From positions 1 to 64,000 of the forward strand of contig DAOUMD010000212.1 of assembly GCA_034412795.1 (NCBI GenBank): a stretch of 64,000 nucleotides of DNA, in the 5' to 3' direction. Below are positions 42,783-50,144 of the stretch, piece by piece. A program made the position numbers and the translations under genes. This DNA comes from JAUVPY01 sp034412795 (GTDB lineage: Bacteria > Chloroflexota > Anaerolineae > 4572-78 > NAK82). Each line of letters starts with the position of its first letter. Within the stretch, counting starts at the first letter, position 1. The notes under the pieces are model-generated. The model had not been told where the DNA came from. It searched no databases and was given only the letters and a program-made list of their open reading frames with translations.

Positions 42783-43871
42783 ATGGCCTGGCACCGTTTT
42801 AGTGTCAACCTCGATGATGCCATCTACCAAGCAGCCATAAGGCGGGCGCAACAAGAGGGCAAAACGCTGGAGCAGGTTCTGACCGAGTTCCTGGCTACCT
42901 ATACTGAAGGTATGGTCAGCGAGCAGCCGGCCGAGGCAGAGCCAATCAGCGGCGCGCCGACCACTTACACCGTTCAGTCAGGCGATACGCTGAGCAAGAT
43001 CGCCCGCACCGTGTACGGCGACGCGCGCAAGTATCCCCTCATCCAGCAGGCCAACAACCTCGCCGATCCGAGCCGCATCTGGGTGGGGCAAGTTCTGACG
43101 ATCCCGTCCCTGGCGGGCGAGAGTCCAACTACTCCAGAAGAACCTCAACCATCTCCCACGCCGTCGCCAACGCCTGCCCCGACCTCTCCGAGCCCCGCGC
43201 CCGAGCCAGGTGTTGATCCGTGTGCACCCGTCGCGGGGGAAAGCTACGGCACCTTGCCCATCGTCGGCCGGCCCGCCGACCGCCCCGCTGCCCAACACGG
43301 CGACCTCAACCTGGCCTTGCGCGGCTACAACCTCACCACAGCCGCACGAGGGCTCATAAATATCGGTGGCCCCACCGACTACCAGGCTCCCCAGTTGGCC
43401 GGTCTCTTCGCCGATAAACGTACGCCGGCTATCAAAAACGTGTATCGCGTCAACAATTGGGATTGGAACCGTAACGCCCGAGGCGGCCCGGTCACCGAGT
43501 TTGAGGTGACATTGGCAGGTTTTGGCGTTGAGCCGGGCGAGACCATCCACGTCCCGGACTCGGGCTACGCCATAGGACAGGGTTACGAAGTGTTGGTGCT
43601 CTACGCCGACACCAACCGCATCACCCTCAAGTACACCGGCGAGGACAGCGTGGTGAACGGTTACACCATTCAGGTCGAAGGGGTATGTGTCGAGCCTAAC
43701 CTGCTGGCTCTTTACGAGCGCCTGAACGCCGCCGGACGCGGCCATCTCCCCGCCCTACGGCCCGGCCAAGCCTTCGGGCGTGCGCGGGGGAACGAGATCC
43801 AGGTCGCCATCCGTGACACCGGGCGATTCATGGACCCGCGCACGCGCAAGGATTGGTGGCAGGGACGGTAG
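42783..43871 (+). CDS. LysM-domain protein with ribbon-helix-helix-like N-terminus
   Basis: About 362 residues, starting at the ATG at 42783 after AGGAGGAGG; six extra codons upstream in the open frame overlap that site. Residues 1-45 ('RFSVNLDDAIYQAAIRRAQQEGKTLEQVLTEFLATY') resemble a ribbon-helix-helix motif. A LysM domain follows (~63-110, 'YTVQSGDTLSKIARTVYGDARKYPLIQQANNL'), then a Pro/Ser/Thr-rich linker (~115-150) and a C-terminal beta-rich domain (~160-362) of unknown function ('NWDWNRNARGGPVTEFEVTLAGFGVEPGE'). No signal peptide is seen, so cytoplasmic or unconventional localisation is likely. LysM usually binds N-acetylglucosamine polymers. Confidence 0.72.
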   Translation: MAWHRFSVNLDDAIYQAAIRRAQQEGKTLEQVLTEFLATYTEGMVSEQPAEAEPISGAPTTYTVQSGDTLSKIARTVYGDARKYPLIQQANNLADPSRIWVGQVLTIPSLAGESPTTPEEPQPSPTPSPTPAPTSPSPAPEPGVDPCAPVAGESYGTLPIVGRPADRPAAQHGDLNLALRGYNLTTAARGLINIGGPTDYQAPQLAGLFADKRTPAIKNVYRVNNWDWNRNARGGPVTEFEVTLAGFGVEPGETIHVPDSGYAIGQGYEVLVLYADTNRITLKYTGEDSVVNGYTIQVEGVCVEPNLLALYERLNAAGRGHLPALRPGQAFGRARGNEIQVAIRDTGRFMDPRTRKDWWQGR

Positions 43872-43884
43872 CTATCTATACCTT

Positions 43885-43916
43885 GCTCGGAGCGGACTTT
43901 CGTCCGCTTCGAGCAG
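43885..43916 (+). terminator. Hairpin after the LysM gene
   Basis: TGCTCGGAGCGGAC (43885-43898) pairs, with one mismatch, with GTCCGCTTCGAGCA (43903-43916) around a 4-nt loop. No T-tract follows. Confidence 0.62.
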
Positions 43917-43953
43917 AATCTGAACACCATATAACATAAGGGAGCGAAGAACC

Positions 43954-44937
43954 ATGCAATACCGCGAACTGGGACGTACTGGCTGGAAAGTATCCGAGAT
44001 TAGCTTTGGAGCCTGGGCCATCGGCGCAGACTGGGGCCAGGTGGATGACCAGGAATCGCTGGCCGCCCTGCACCGGGCCATCGACCTGGGCGTCAACTTT
44101 ATCGACACGGCCGACGTCTACGGCGATGGCCGCAGCGAGCAATTGATCGCCCGCGTGCGCAAGGAGCGCCCGGAGGAACTCATCGTGGCCACCAAGGCCG
44201 GCCGCCGCCTGTCGCCCCACACCGCCGACGGCTATAATGCCGAAAACCTGACCCGCTTTGTAGAGCGTAGCCTGCGTTACCTGGAGACCGACCGCCTCGA
44301 CCTGGTGCAGTTGCACTGTCCGCCCACCGAGGTCTACTACCGGCCTGAGGTGTTCGGCGCCTTGGACGACCTGGTCCAAGCCGGTAAGATCCGCTACTAC
44401 GGCGTCAGTGTCGAGAAGATAGAAGAGGCATTGAAAGCCATCGAGTACCCGAACGTACAGACGGTGCAGATTATTTTTAATATGTTCCGCCATCGCCCGA
44501 CCGAGCTATTCTTCCAGGAGGCCAGGCGACGGGAGGTGGGCATCCTGGCCCGCGTGCCCCTGGCCAGCGGCTTGCTAACGGGCAAGATGACGCGCCAGAC
44601 CAGCTTCTCTGAGGACGACCATCGTCATTACAATCGTTATGGGCAGGCCTTTGACCGGGGAGAGACCTTCTCGGGGGTTGACTACGAGGCCGGTCTCGAC
44701 GCCGTGGAAGAGCTAAAGGCCCTGGTGCCGGAGGGGGCGACCATGGCCCAACTGGCTCTGCGCTGGATATTGATGTTTGACGCTGTCTCGTGTGCCATCC
44801 CGGGTGCCAAGCGCCCCGACCAGGCCGAGGATAATGTCCGCGCCGCCGACTTAGCGCCACTGACCGGGGATCAAATGGCGCAGGTGCAGGAAGTGTACGA
44901 CAAGTATATCCGAGAACAGGTACATCACAACTGGTAA
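43954..44937 (+). CDS. Aldo/keto reductase
   Basis: 327 residues of the AKR fold. The catalytic tetrad region shows 'NFIDTADVYGDGRSEQLI' (Asp and Tyr), 'VATKAGRR' (Lys) and 'DLVQLHCPP' (His). The C-terminal 'AIPGAKRPDQAEDNVRAADLAPL' is the NADPH 2'-phosphate-binding region. It reduces a carbonyl; the substrate is unknown. It is of the YdbC/AKR type found widely in Chloroflexota. AAGGGAG precedes the ATG. Confidence 0.9.
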   Translation: MQYRELGRTGWKVSEISFGAWAIGADWGQVDDQESLAALHRAIDLGVNFIDTADVYGDGRSEQLIARVRKERPEELIVATKAGRRLSPHTADGYNAENLTRFVERSLRYLETDRLDLVQLHCPPTEVYYRPEVFGALDDLVQAGKIRYYGVSVEKIEEALKAIEYPNVQTVQIIFNMFRHRPTELFFQEARRREVGILARVPLASGLLTGKMTRQTSFSEDDHRHYNRYGQAFDRGETFSGVDYEAGLDAVEELKALVPEGATMAQLALRWILMFDAVSCAIPGAKRPDQAEDNVRAADLAPLTGDQMAQVQEVYDKYIREQVHHNW

Positions 44938-44986
44938 GAAGCTGTCTGAAAAATGTATCAGAAATCAGGTTTTTCAGAAAAACCTA

Positions 44987-45127
44987 GGATGGTTCAGAAA
45001 TAGGATAACACTTTCTCAGCCGGACGAAAGACGAACGACGAAGAGATCTGGGCCAATAATTGGTCCTTCGTCTTTCGTCCTTCGTTGGCACTTGTTACCC
45101 TAATTTCAGGGACATCTGAACCATGCC
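44987..45127 (-). repeat. TGGTTCAGA-ended mobile-like element, copy 2, nested in AGAAACC pair
   Basis: Left end GGATGGTTCAGAAATAG (44987-45003), right end complementary to GGCATGGTTCAGATG (45113-45127). The inner arms CGGACGAAAGACGAACGACG and their complement surround CCAATAATTGG. It lies in the opposite orientation to copy 1. It is directly bracketed by AGAAATCAGGTTTTT (44960-44974) and AAAAACCTGGTTTCT (45128-45142), complementary with one mismatch. Confidence 0.8.
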
Positions 45128-45180
45128 AAAAACCTGGTTTCTAAACTACTTTCTGAGGCTCAACGAGAGGACAAGAAGCT

Positions 45181-45966
45181 TTGCAGGAGAGAATAACCCA
45201 CTTGCGGGCGGCACTCGAACAGGCCCAGGCCAATCTTATCGAGGCTGAGGCCCAATTGGCCGATGCACTGGCGGCGGTCAACGCCTTTGAGTTCGAATTC
45301 GAGGCCCGGGTGGGCTATTTGTGGGACAAGCTGGATGCGCTAGAAACGGAGATCGAGCGTTATCAAGACCGCATCCAGATGATGCGCAAGGGGTATCTAT
45401 CCGTCGAAAGGCAGTACCGGCGTGCCTGGCAAGCGCCGCCCGCCTCCGCCCCCACGCCGCCCGCCCAACCTCTCAGCCCGGCCAGCGAGACACAACTCAA
45501 GCGCTTATATCGCCAACTGGCCCGTTGTTATCACCCCGACCTGGCCGCCGATGACGCCGACCGCGCTTATCGCACTGAAAAAATGGCCGCCATCAACGAT
45601 GCGTACGCCGCTCGCAGCCTGACCGAACTCGAGGCCTTGGCCGAGGAATCGGACCCTTTCATTCACACCGGGCGAGTCGTGGCCGGCCAGACAGAAGCGC
45701 ACATGATCCAGGCTCTACAGGATCAACTGGCCCGTTGCCAGCATCGCCTGCGCCAGATAAAAGACGAATTGCGAAGTCTGCACCAGCGGCCCAGTGTGCA
45801 ATTGAGTCTGGAGGTGAAGGTGGCCCGCCGCCAAGGTCGTGATCTGTTGGGCGAGATGGCGGACGAGCTCGAAGCCAAGATCGCTCGCAAGAGAGTGGAG
45901 CGGGACATGCTCAAGGCCCAGTTTGATCAAATGGGTCCAGATCAAGGCATCATCCCCATCAGATAG
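45181..45966 (+). CDS. Coiled-coil protein with J-domain
   Basis: 261 residues, starting at TTG 45181 with GAGAGGACAAG upstream. Residues 1-75 are coiled coil. After a Pro/Ala linker, residues ~105-150 form a J-domain: 'ETQLKRLYRQLARCYHPDLAADD..AYRTEKMAAINDAY', with the HPD tripeptide needed to stimulate Hsp70. Residues ~180-255 form a second coiled coil. It is probably a specialised DnaK co-chaperone. The gene lies 13 nt upstream of the DUF1998 helicase and is likely cotranscribed. Confidence 0.8.
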   Translation: MQERITHLRAALEQAQANLIEAEAQLADALAAVNAFEFEFEARVGYLWDKLDALETEIERYQDRIQMMRKGYLSVERQYRRAWQAPPASAPTPPAQPLSPASETQLKRLYRQLARCYHPDLAADDADRAYRTEKMAAINDAYAARSLTELEALAEESDPFIHTGRVVAGQTEAHMIQALQDQLARCQHRLRQIKDELRSLHQRPSVQLSLEVKVARRQGRDLLGEMADELEAKIARKRVERDMLKAQFDQMGPDQGIIPIR

Positions 45967-45979
45967 CGTGTGACCATCC

Positions 45980-48319
45980 ATGGACCCGAGCGCCTTCTTG
46001 CGTTACCTGCGCAGCCAACCTTTCTATCGTGACCAACTTGCTCACGTGGAGCGACTCCCCTCGCGCCGCGCGCGTTTCGGCCGCTTGAGCCGTCCTTTGC
46101 CAGCGGCGCTTGATGGTGCCCTGAAATCGACCGGGGTTGATCGTTTTTTTCGGCACCAGGCCCAGGCCATCGACGCCGTACGAAACGGAAAGCATATCGT
46201 GGTCGCCACCGGCACGGCCAGCGGCAAAACGCTGGCTTACAACGTGCCGGTCATCGAAGCCATTCTGCTGGACCCTCACACCCGCGCTCTCTACCTCTTC
46301 CCCACAAAAGCCCTGGCCCAAGACCAACTGCGCGCGCTAAAAGAGTTGACGGATGGCCTGGGTGGGCAAGGCTCCGGGCGGGGTAAAGGACGTAAGCCAG
46401 CGCTAACCTTTGGCACCTACGATGGTGACACCCCGCAGTCGGACCGCGCCGGGCTACGCCGGAGGGCGGCCATCATCCTCACCAACCCCGATATGCTACA
46501 CCTGGGCATCCTGCCCAATCACAAGCTGTGGGCCGACTTTCTGCATAATCTACGTTTCGTTGTGCTGGACGAAGCCCATGTCTATCGAGGCGTCTTCGGC
46601 TCTCACGTGGCAGTGCTGATGCGTCGCCTGAACCGGCTGTGCGAACTATATGAGAGTTCGCCTCGCTTCATTTGTTGTTCGGCGACCATCGCCAACCCGG
46701 GTGAGCACGTAGAACGACTCACCGGCGTCCGCCCGGCGGTTTTCGCCGATGACGGCTCGCCCCAGGGACCAAAGGTCTTCGCACTGTGGAATCCCCCTTT
46801 TGTGGACCGGCGTCGCACCGGCCGGCGCAGCGCCAACGCTGAAGCGGCCACCCTGTTCGCCGAGATGACGCGCCACGGGTTGCGCAATATCACCTTCACC
46901 AAAGCACGTGTGGTGGCCGAACTGGTGCTGCGCTACGCCCGCGACGCGTTGGCAAAGTCCGATCCGAAGCTCAAGTCGCGGGTGGCGTCGTATCGTGCCG
47001 GTTACCTGGCCCAAGATCGACGGCAAATCGAGCGTGACCTGTTCAGCGGCCAGCTCATCGGCGTCACAGCCACCAGCGCGCTGGAACTGGGCGTGGATGT
47101 TGGAGGATTGGATGCCACCGTGTCTGTCGGTTTCCCGGGTACCATAGCCAGCCTGTGGCAACAGGCCGGCCGGGCCGGCCGGGGCAGCAAATCCTCACTG
47201 GCAGTGCTCATTGGCCTGGACGATCCGCTGGACCAATTTTATATGCGGCACCCCAAGGACCTGTTTGGCCGGCCGCACGAGCATGCCCTGATCAACCCCA
47301 ACAACGTATATATCCTGGAACAGCATCTGCCGTGCGCGGCCCACGAATATCCCCTGAGCAGCGCCGACGAAACTCGTTTCGGCCCCGGCTTCGTCGAGGC
47401 CATGGTCCAACTGGAGAAACGCGGCCTGCTGACTTATCGTCCCGAACAGGACCGCTGGTACTACGCCGGGCGTGGCTATCCTGCCCAGAGCGTAAGCATC
47501 CGCAGCATCGGCGGCCGCTCGGTGGCTCTACTCGACGAGACGGCCAACATGCGTCAACTGGAAGAGATCGACTCGGCAACCGCCCCGGCCCGAGCCCATC
47601 CGGGGGCCATCTATCTGCACCAGGGAGAATCCTACCTGGTGACAAGCCTGGATCTGGAAAAGGGCCAGGCCCTGCTGCGCCCGGCCCGGGCAGACTATTA
47701 CACTCAACCACGAGAGATCAGCGATGTCCGGATTGTGCGTTCGGCACAGCACCGGGTGATGCACAGTACCCTGGCCTATTGGGGAACGGTACGTGTTACG
47801 CGGCAGGTGCTCGGTTTCCGGCGGGTGCGCCAGTACAGTGAAGCCATCCTGGGCGACGAGTTCCTGGATATGCCGGCCCTCACCTTCGAAACGCGGGCGC
47901 TGTGGTGGGACGTGCCAGCCGAGTGGGGGCATCGCGTGAGCCGCCGAGGCTGGGATTTCCTGGGAGGGCTCCACGCCCTGGAGCACGCTTCCATTGGCCT
48001 GCTGCCTCTGTTTGCCATGTGCGATCGCTGGGATATCGGTGGATTGAGTGCGGCGCTTCACCCCGACACGGGGCAGCCGCAGGTCTTCATCTACGACGGC
48101 TATCCCGGCGGCGTGGGCATCGCTGAGCAGGGGTTTACTTTACTTGACGAATTGTGGAGCGCGGCGCTGGAGACGATCAAGGACTGTTCCTGTGACGACG
48201 GGTGTCCCAGTTGCATTCAGAGCCCAAAATGTGGCAATAACAACCATCCTCTAGACAAGCGAGCAGCAATATGGATACTGGAATCTCTTCTCCCCAGGAG
48301 GAAGCTACGGGGGCGCTGA
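45980..48319 (+). CDS. DEAD/DEAH-box helicase with DUF1998 domain (MrfA-like)
   Basis: 779 residues. Helicase motifs: 'VVATGTASGKTLAYNVPVIEAI' (I), 'LYLFPTKALAQDQL' (Ia), 'VVLDEAHVYRG' (II, DEAH), 'CCSATIANP' (III), 'TSALELGVDVGGLD' (V) and 'QQAGRAGRG' (VI). The C-terminal DUF1998 metal-binding cysteines are in 'CSCDDGCPSCIQSPKCGN'. Relatives such as B. subtilis MrfA act in repair of mitomycin-type DNA damage. It overlaps the next gene by 49 nt, which suggests coupling. Confidence 0.9.
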   Translation: MDPSAFLRYLRSQPFYRDQLAHVERLPSRRARFGRLSRPLPAALDGALKSTGVDRFFRHQAQAIDAVRNGKHIVVATGTASGKTLAYNVPVIEAILLDPHTRALYLFPTKALAQDQLRALKELTDGLGGQGSGRGKGRKPALTFGTYDGDTPQSDRAGLRRRAAIILTNPDMLHLGILPNHKLWADFLHNLRFVVLDEAHVYRGVFGSHVAVLMRRLNRLCELYESSPRFICCSATIANPGEHVERLTGVRPAVFADDGSPQGPKVFALWNPPFVDRRRTGRRSANAEAATLFAEMTRHGLRNITFTKARVVAELVLRYARDALAKSDPKLKSRVASYRAGYLAQDRRQIERDLFSGQLIGVTATSALELGVDVGGLDATVSVGFPGTIASLWQQAGRAGRGSKSSLAVLIGLDDPLDQFYMRHPKDLFGRPHEHALINPNNVYILEQHLPCAAHEYPLSSADETRFGPGFVEAMVQLEKRGLLTYRPEQDRWYYAGRGYPAQSVSIRSIGGRSVALLDETANMRQLEEIDSATAPARAHPGAIYLHQGESYLVTSLDLEKGQALLRPARADYYTQPREISDVRIVRSAQHRVMHSTLAYWGTVRVTRQVLGFRRVRQYSEAILGDEFLDMPALTFETRALWWDVPAEWGHRVSRRGWDFLGGLHALEHASIGLLPLFAMCDRWDIGGLSAALHPDTGQPQVFIYDGYPGGVGIAEQGFTLLDELWSAALETIKDCSCDDGCPSCIQSPKCGNNNHPLDKRAAIWILESLLPRRKLRGR

Positions 48320-49542
48320 CCTTAGAAGAACCCCAGCGACCTTCACCCCGCTCACGTTGGCTCAATATCATGGCCCTGGTCGCCGGGTTAGTGGCCATGG
48401 TGCTGGGTTCCCTGGCCGGCGTCCTGTTTATCGTGCTGTCCCTTATACGCCGGCCGGTAGCCGACGTGGTGAGCGTGACCGCCATCGGGTTTAGCATGGC
48501 AGCATTGGGTTTGGGCCTGGGAGGTGCCCTGGCCTGGGTCGGTTACCGGCGCTTGCGCGGGTACCCGTCTCGCCCGTTCCGGCCGGGCTTGAATCGGGTT
48601 TGGGGCTGTCTGGCGGGAACTGGCCTGACGTTGATTATGGGACAGGTCATTCTCTCTTTTGGCCTGTTGGCTCCGGTTACCTTCCCCCTCTTTCACGTGC
48701 TGGGAATCACCATACCTGCCATCTTGATGTTAGTGCTGGTGGCGCAAGGGCTAAAGCACGTCAACCCTGCCCCAACCCAGGGACAGGTGATTGGCCAGAT
48801 GGCCTGGGGCGCGTTTGGGACGACGGCCCTCGCCTTCACCCTGGAGGCCCTGGCAGCGGCGGTGGGCCTGGTCGTCGTCGTGGTGATCGTCGCACTTACA
48901 CCGGAGGGCCTGGCACAACTTAATGAGTTGCAGACTATGTTAGCCGATCCCGCCTTGCTTCAAGACCCCCAAGCGCTTGCCCACTGGCTGCTAAAACCGG
49001 CGATCCTTTTGCCCGTGGCGGTTATACTGGTCGTCGTCGCCCCACTGATCGAAGAAGGGGTCAAAAGCCTGGGCGTCCCGGTGCTTGCCTGGGGGACGGC
49101 CAGGAAGATCTCGCCGGCCCAGGGTTGGCTGTGGGGCATCGCCGTGGGCGCCGGCTTTGCCATCACCGAGGGGTTGTTCAACACCGCAGCCAGCCTGCCC
49201 TTCTGGGCAGGGATCATTTTGTTGCGAGTGGGGGCGACGGCCATGCACATGGTCACCGCCGGACTTACCGGGCTGGGCTGGGCGCGGACGCTCGATTCGC
49301 GGCGTCCCTTGCCCCTTCTTGGAAGCTACCTGGCGAGTGTGACCCTCCACGGCTTATGGAACGCTATGACCGTGTTAATTGTCGTTTCCTCGCTGTGGAT
49401 GATGGACCAACCGGGAGACGCGTTCAGGATAACCGGAGCGGGATTGGTCATCTTGGTCGGGGCGGCTGGCTTGATCTTGCTTATGGCCACGATTGTTGGG
49501 GCAGCTACGTACGTTACGGTAAAAGTAAAACGTGAAGCGTAA
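48271..49542 (+). CDS. PrsW-like intramembrane metalloprotease family protein
   Basis: 423 residues with about ten transmembrane helices. The conserved motifs are 'APLIEEGVKSLGV' (EExxK), 'GIAVGAGFAITEGLFN' (Glu), 'VGATAMHMVTAGLTGLGW' (His) and 'SVTLHGLWNAMTV' (His), matching the PrsW/CPBP-like glutamic or metal-dependent intramembrane proteases. Such proteins cleave anti-sigma factors or other membrane proteins. Its C-terminal residues and TAA stop are encoded by a GTAAAACGTGAAGCG word repeat that continues downstream, so the original C-terminus may have been altered. It begins inside the helicase gene. Confidence 0.82.
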   Translation: MDTGISSPQEEATGALTLEEPQRPSPRSRWLNIMALVAGLVAMVLGSLAGVLFIVLSLIRRPVADVVSVTAIGFSMAALGLGLGGALAWVGYRRLRGYPSRPFRPGLNRVWGCLAGTGLTLIMGQVILSFGLLAPVTFPLFHVLGITIPAILMLVLVAQGLKHVNPAPTQGQVIGQMAWGAFGTTALAFTLEALAAAVGLVVVVVIVALTPEGLAQLNELQTMLADPALLQDPQALAHWLLKPAILLPVAVILVVVAPLIEEGVKSLGVPVLAWGTARKISPAQGWLWGIAVGAGFAITEGLFNTAASLPFWAGIILLRVGATAMHMVTAGLTGLGWARTLDSRRPLPLLGSYLASVTLHGLWNAMTVLIVVSSLWMMDQPGDAFRITGAGLVILVGAAGLILLMATIVGAATYVTVKVKREA

Positions 49543-49640
49543 AACGTGATGCGTGATGCGTGATGCGTGATACTTGGGTTTGCACCGTCCGGCACTGCCT
49601 GCACCGTTTCTGCGGCCAGCACGGGCGACAGACACGAGGG
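49524..49640. repeat. GTAAAACGTGATGCG word-repeat arm with CCTGCA core
   Basis: 49524-49572 consists of units AAAACGTGAAGCG, AAAACGTGATGCG and GTGATGCGTGATGCG, beginning inside the PrsW-like gene and including its stop. It is followed by a core (49580-49640) with GCACCGTCCGGC, CCTGCACCG and GCGGCCAGCACGGGC, related to the core at 33757-33795. Confidence 0.75.
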
Positions 49641-49837
49641 GTGGTAGGACTTGTATTATCCGCACCCCTAGATGTCGTAGGTCTGCAACGCTGAGCATAC
49701 AAGATACGGGGCTTTCGTCCCCTTTGAGCATACTGATCCCGCTGTTTTGGAGAAAAACACAGATTAGACGGTCCCCGGCCCGATTAGCGTATGTTTGGCG
49801 TAGGGTTGGCGTTCAGCATGGGCTGGTGGAGTGTGTT

Positions 49838-49985
49838 ACAATAGAGGTGCCAGGGTGATCAAGAGTGATCACCAGCCTGCAGTTGAAACGTGTTCCGGCG
49901 GGACGCGCGAGGCTACAGGGTCCAGGCAATCTCCTCTTCTCCTCCTTTTGGGGACCGGCTGATGGCTACAGCCGGTCTCTTGATT
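49838..49985 (+). ncRNA. Candidate small structured RNA (tentative)
   Basis: A TACAAT -10-like box at 49838-49843 is followed by a GGTGATCA/TGATCACC hairpin (49854-49873) and, about 80 nt on, a perfect GACCGGCTG/CAGCCGGTC hairpin (49953-49977) ending in TCTCTTG. No good -35 box or known RNA family was recognised, so this is a weak prediction. Confidence 0.22.
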
Positions 49986-50000
49986 CAAGACGCCGATCCC

Positions 50001-50080
50001 TAAAACGTAATGCGTGATGCGTGAAACGTGAATACACCTATCACGCGTCACGGATCACGCATCACGTTTGACGTTTGACG
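50001..50080. repeat. Word-repeat inverted arms (GTAATGCGTGATGCG)
   Basis: Left arm 50001-50033 (AAAACGTAATGCGTGATGCG then GTGAAACGTGAA) and right arm 50041-50080 (CACGCGTCACGGATCACGC then ATCACGTTTGACGTTTGACG) are degenerate complements around a short CACCTA centre. Confidence 0.8.
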
Positions 50081-50144
50081 AGGTTACCTTGCTTGATTTG
50101 ACCGGTAAGAAATGTCAACCAAATAGTGAACCATCCCTGCCGGT

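Larger units (their letters stand above)
49543..50144. other. Gene-free region of about 600 nt with repeats and a possible small RNA
   Basis: No ORF here looks protein-coding. From left to right it contains the word-repeat arm ending near 49572, its core, an unremarkable stretch, a possible small structured transcript (49838-49985), and a second word-repeat hairpin (50001-50080). Confidence 0.6.
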
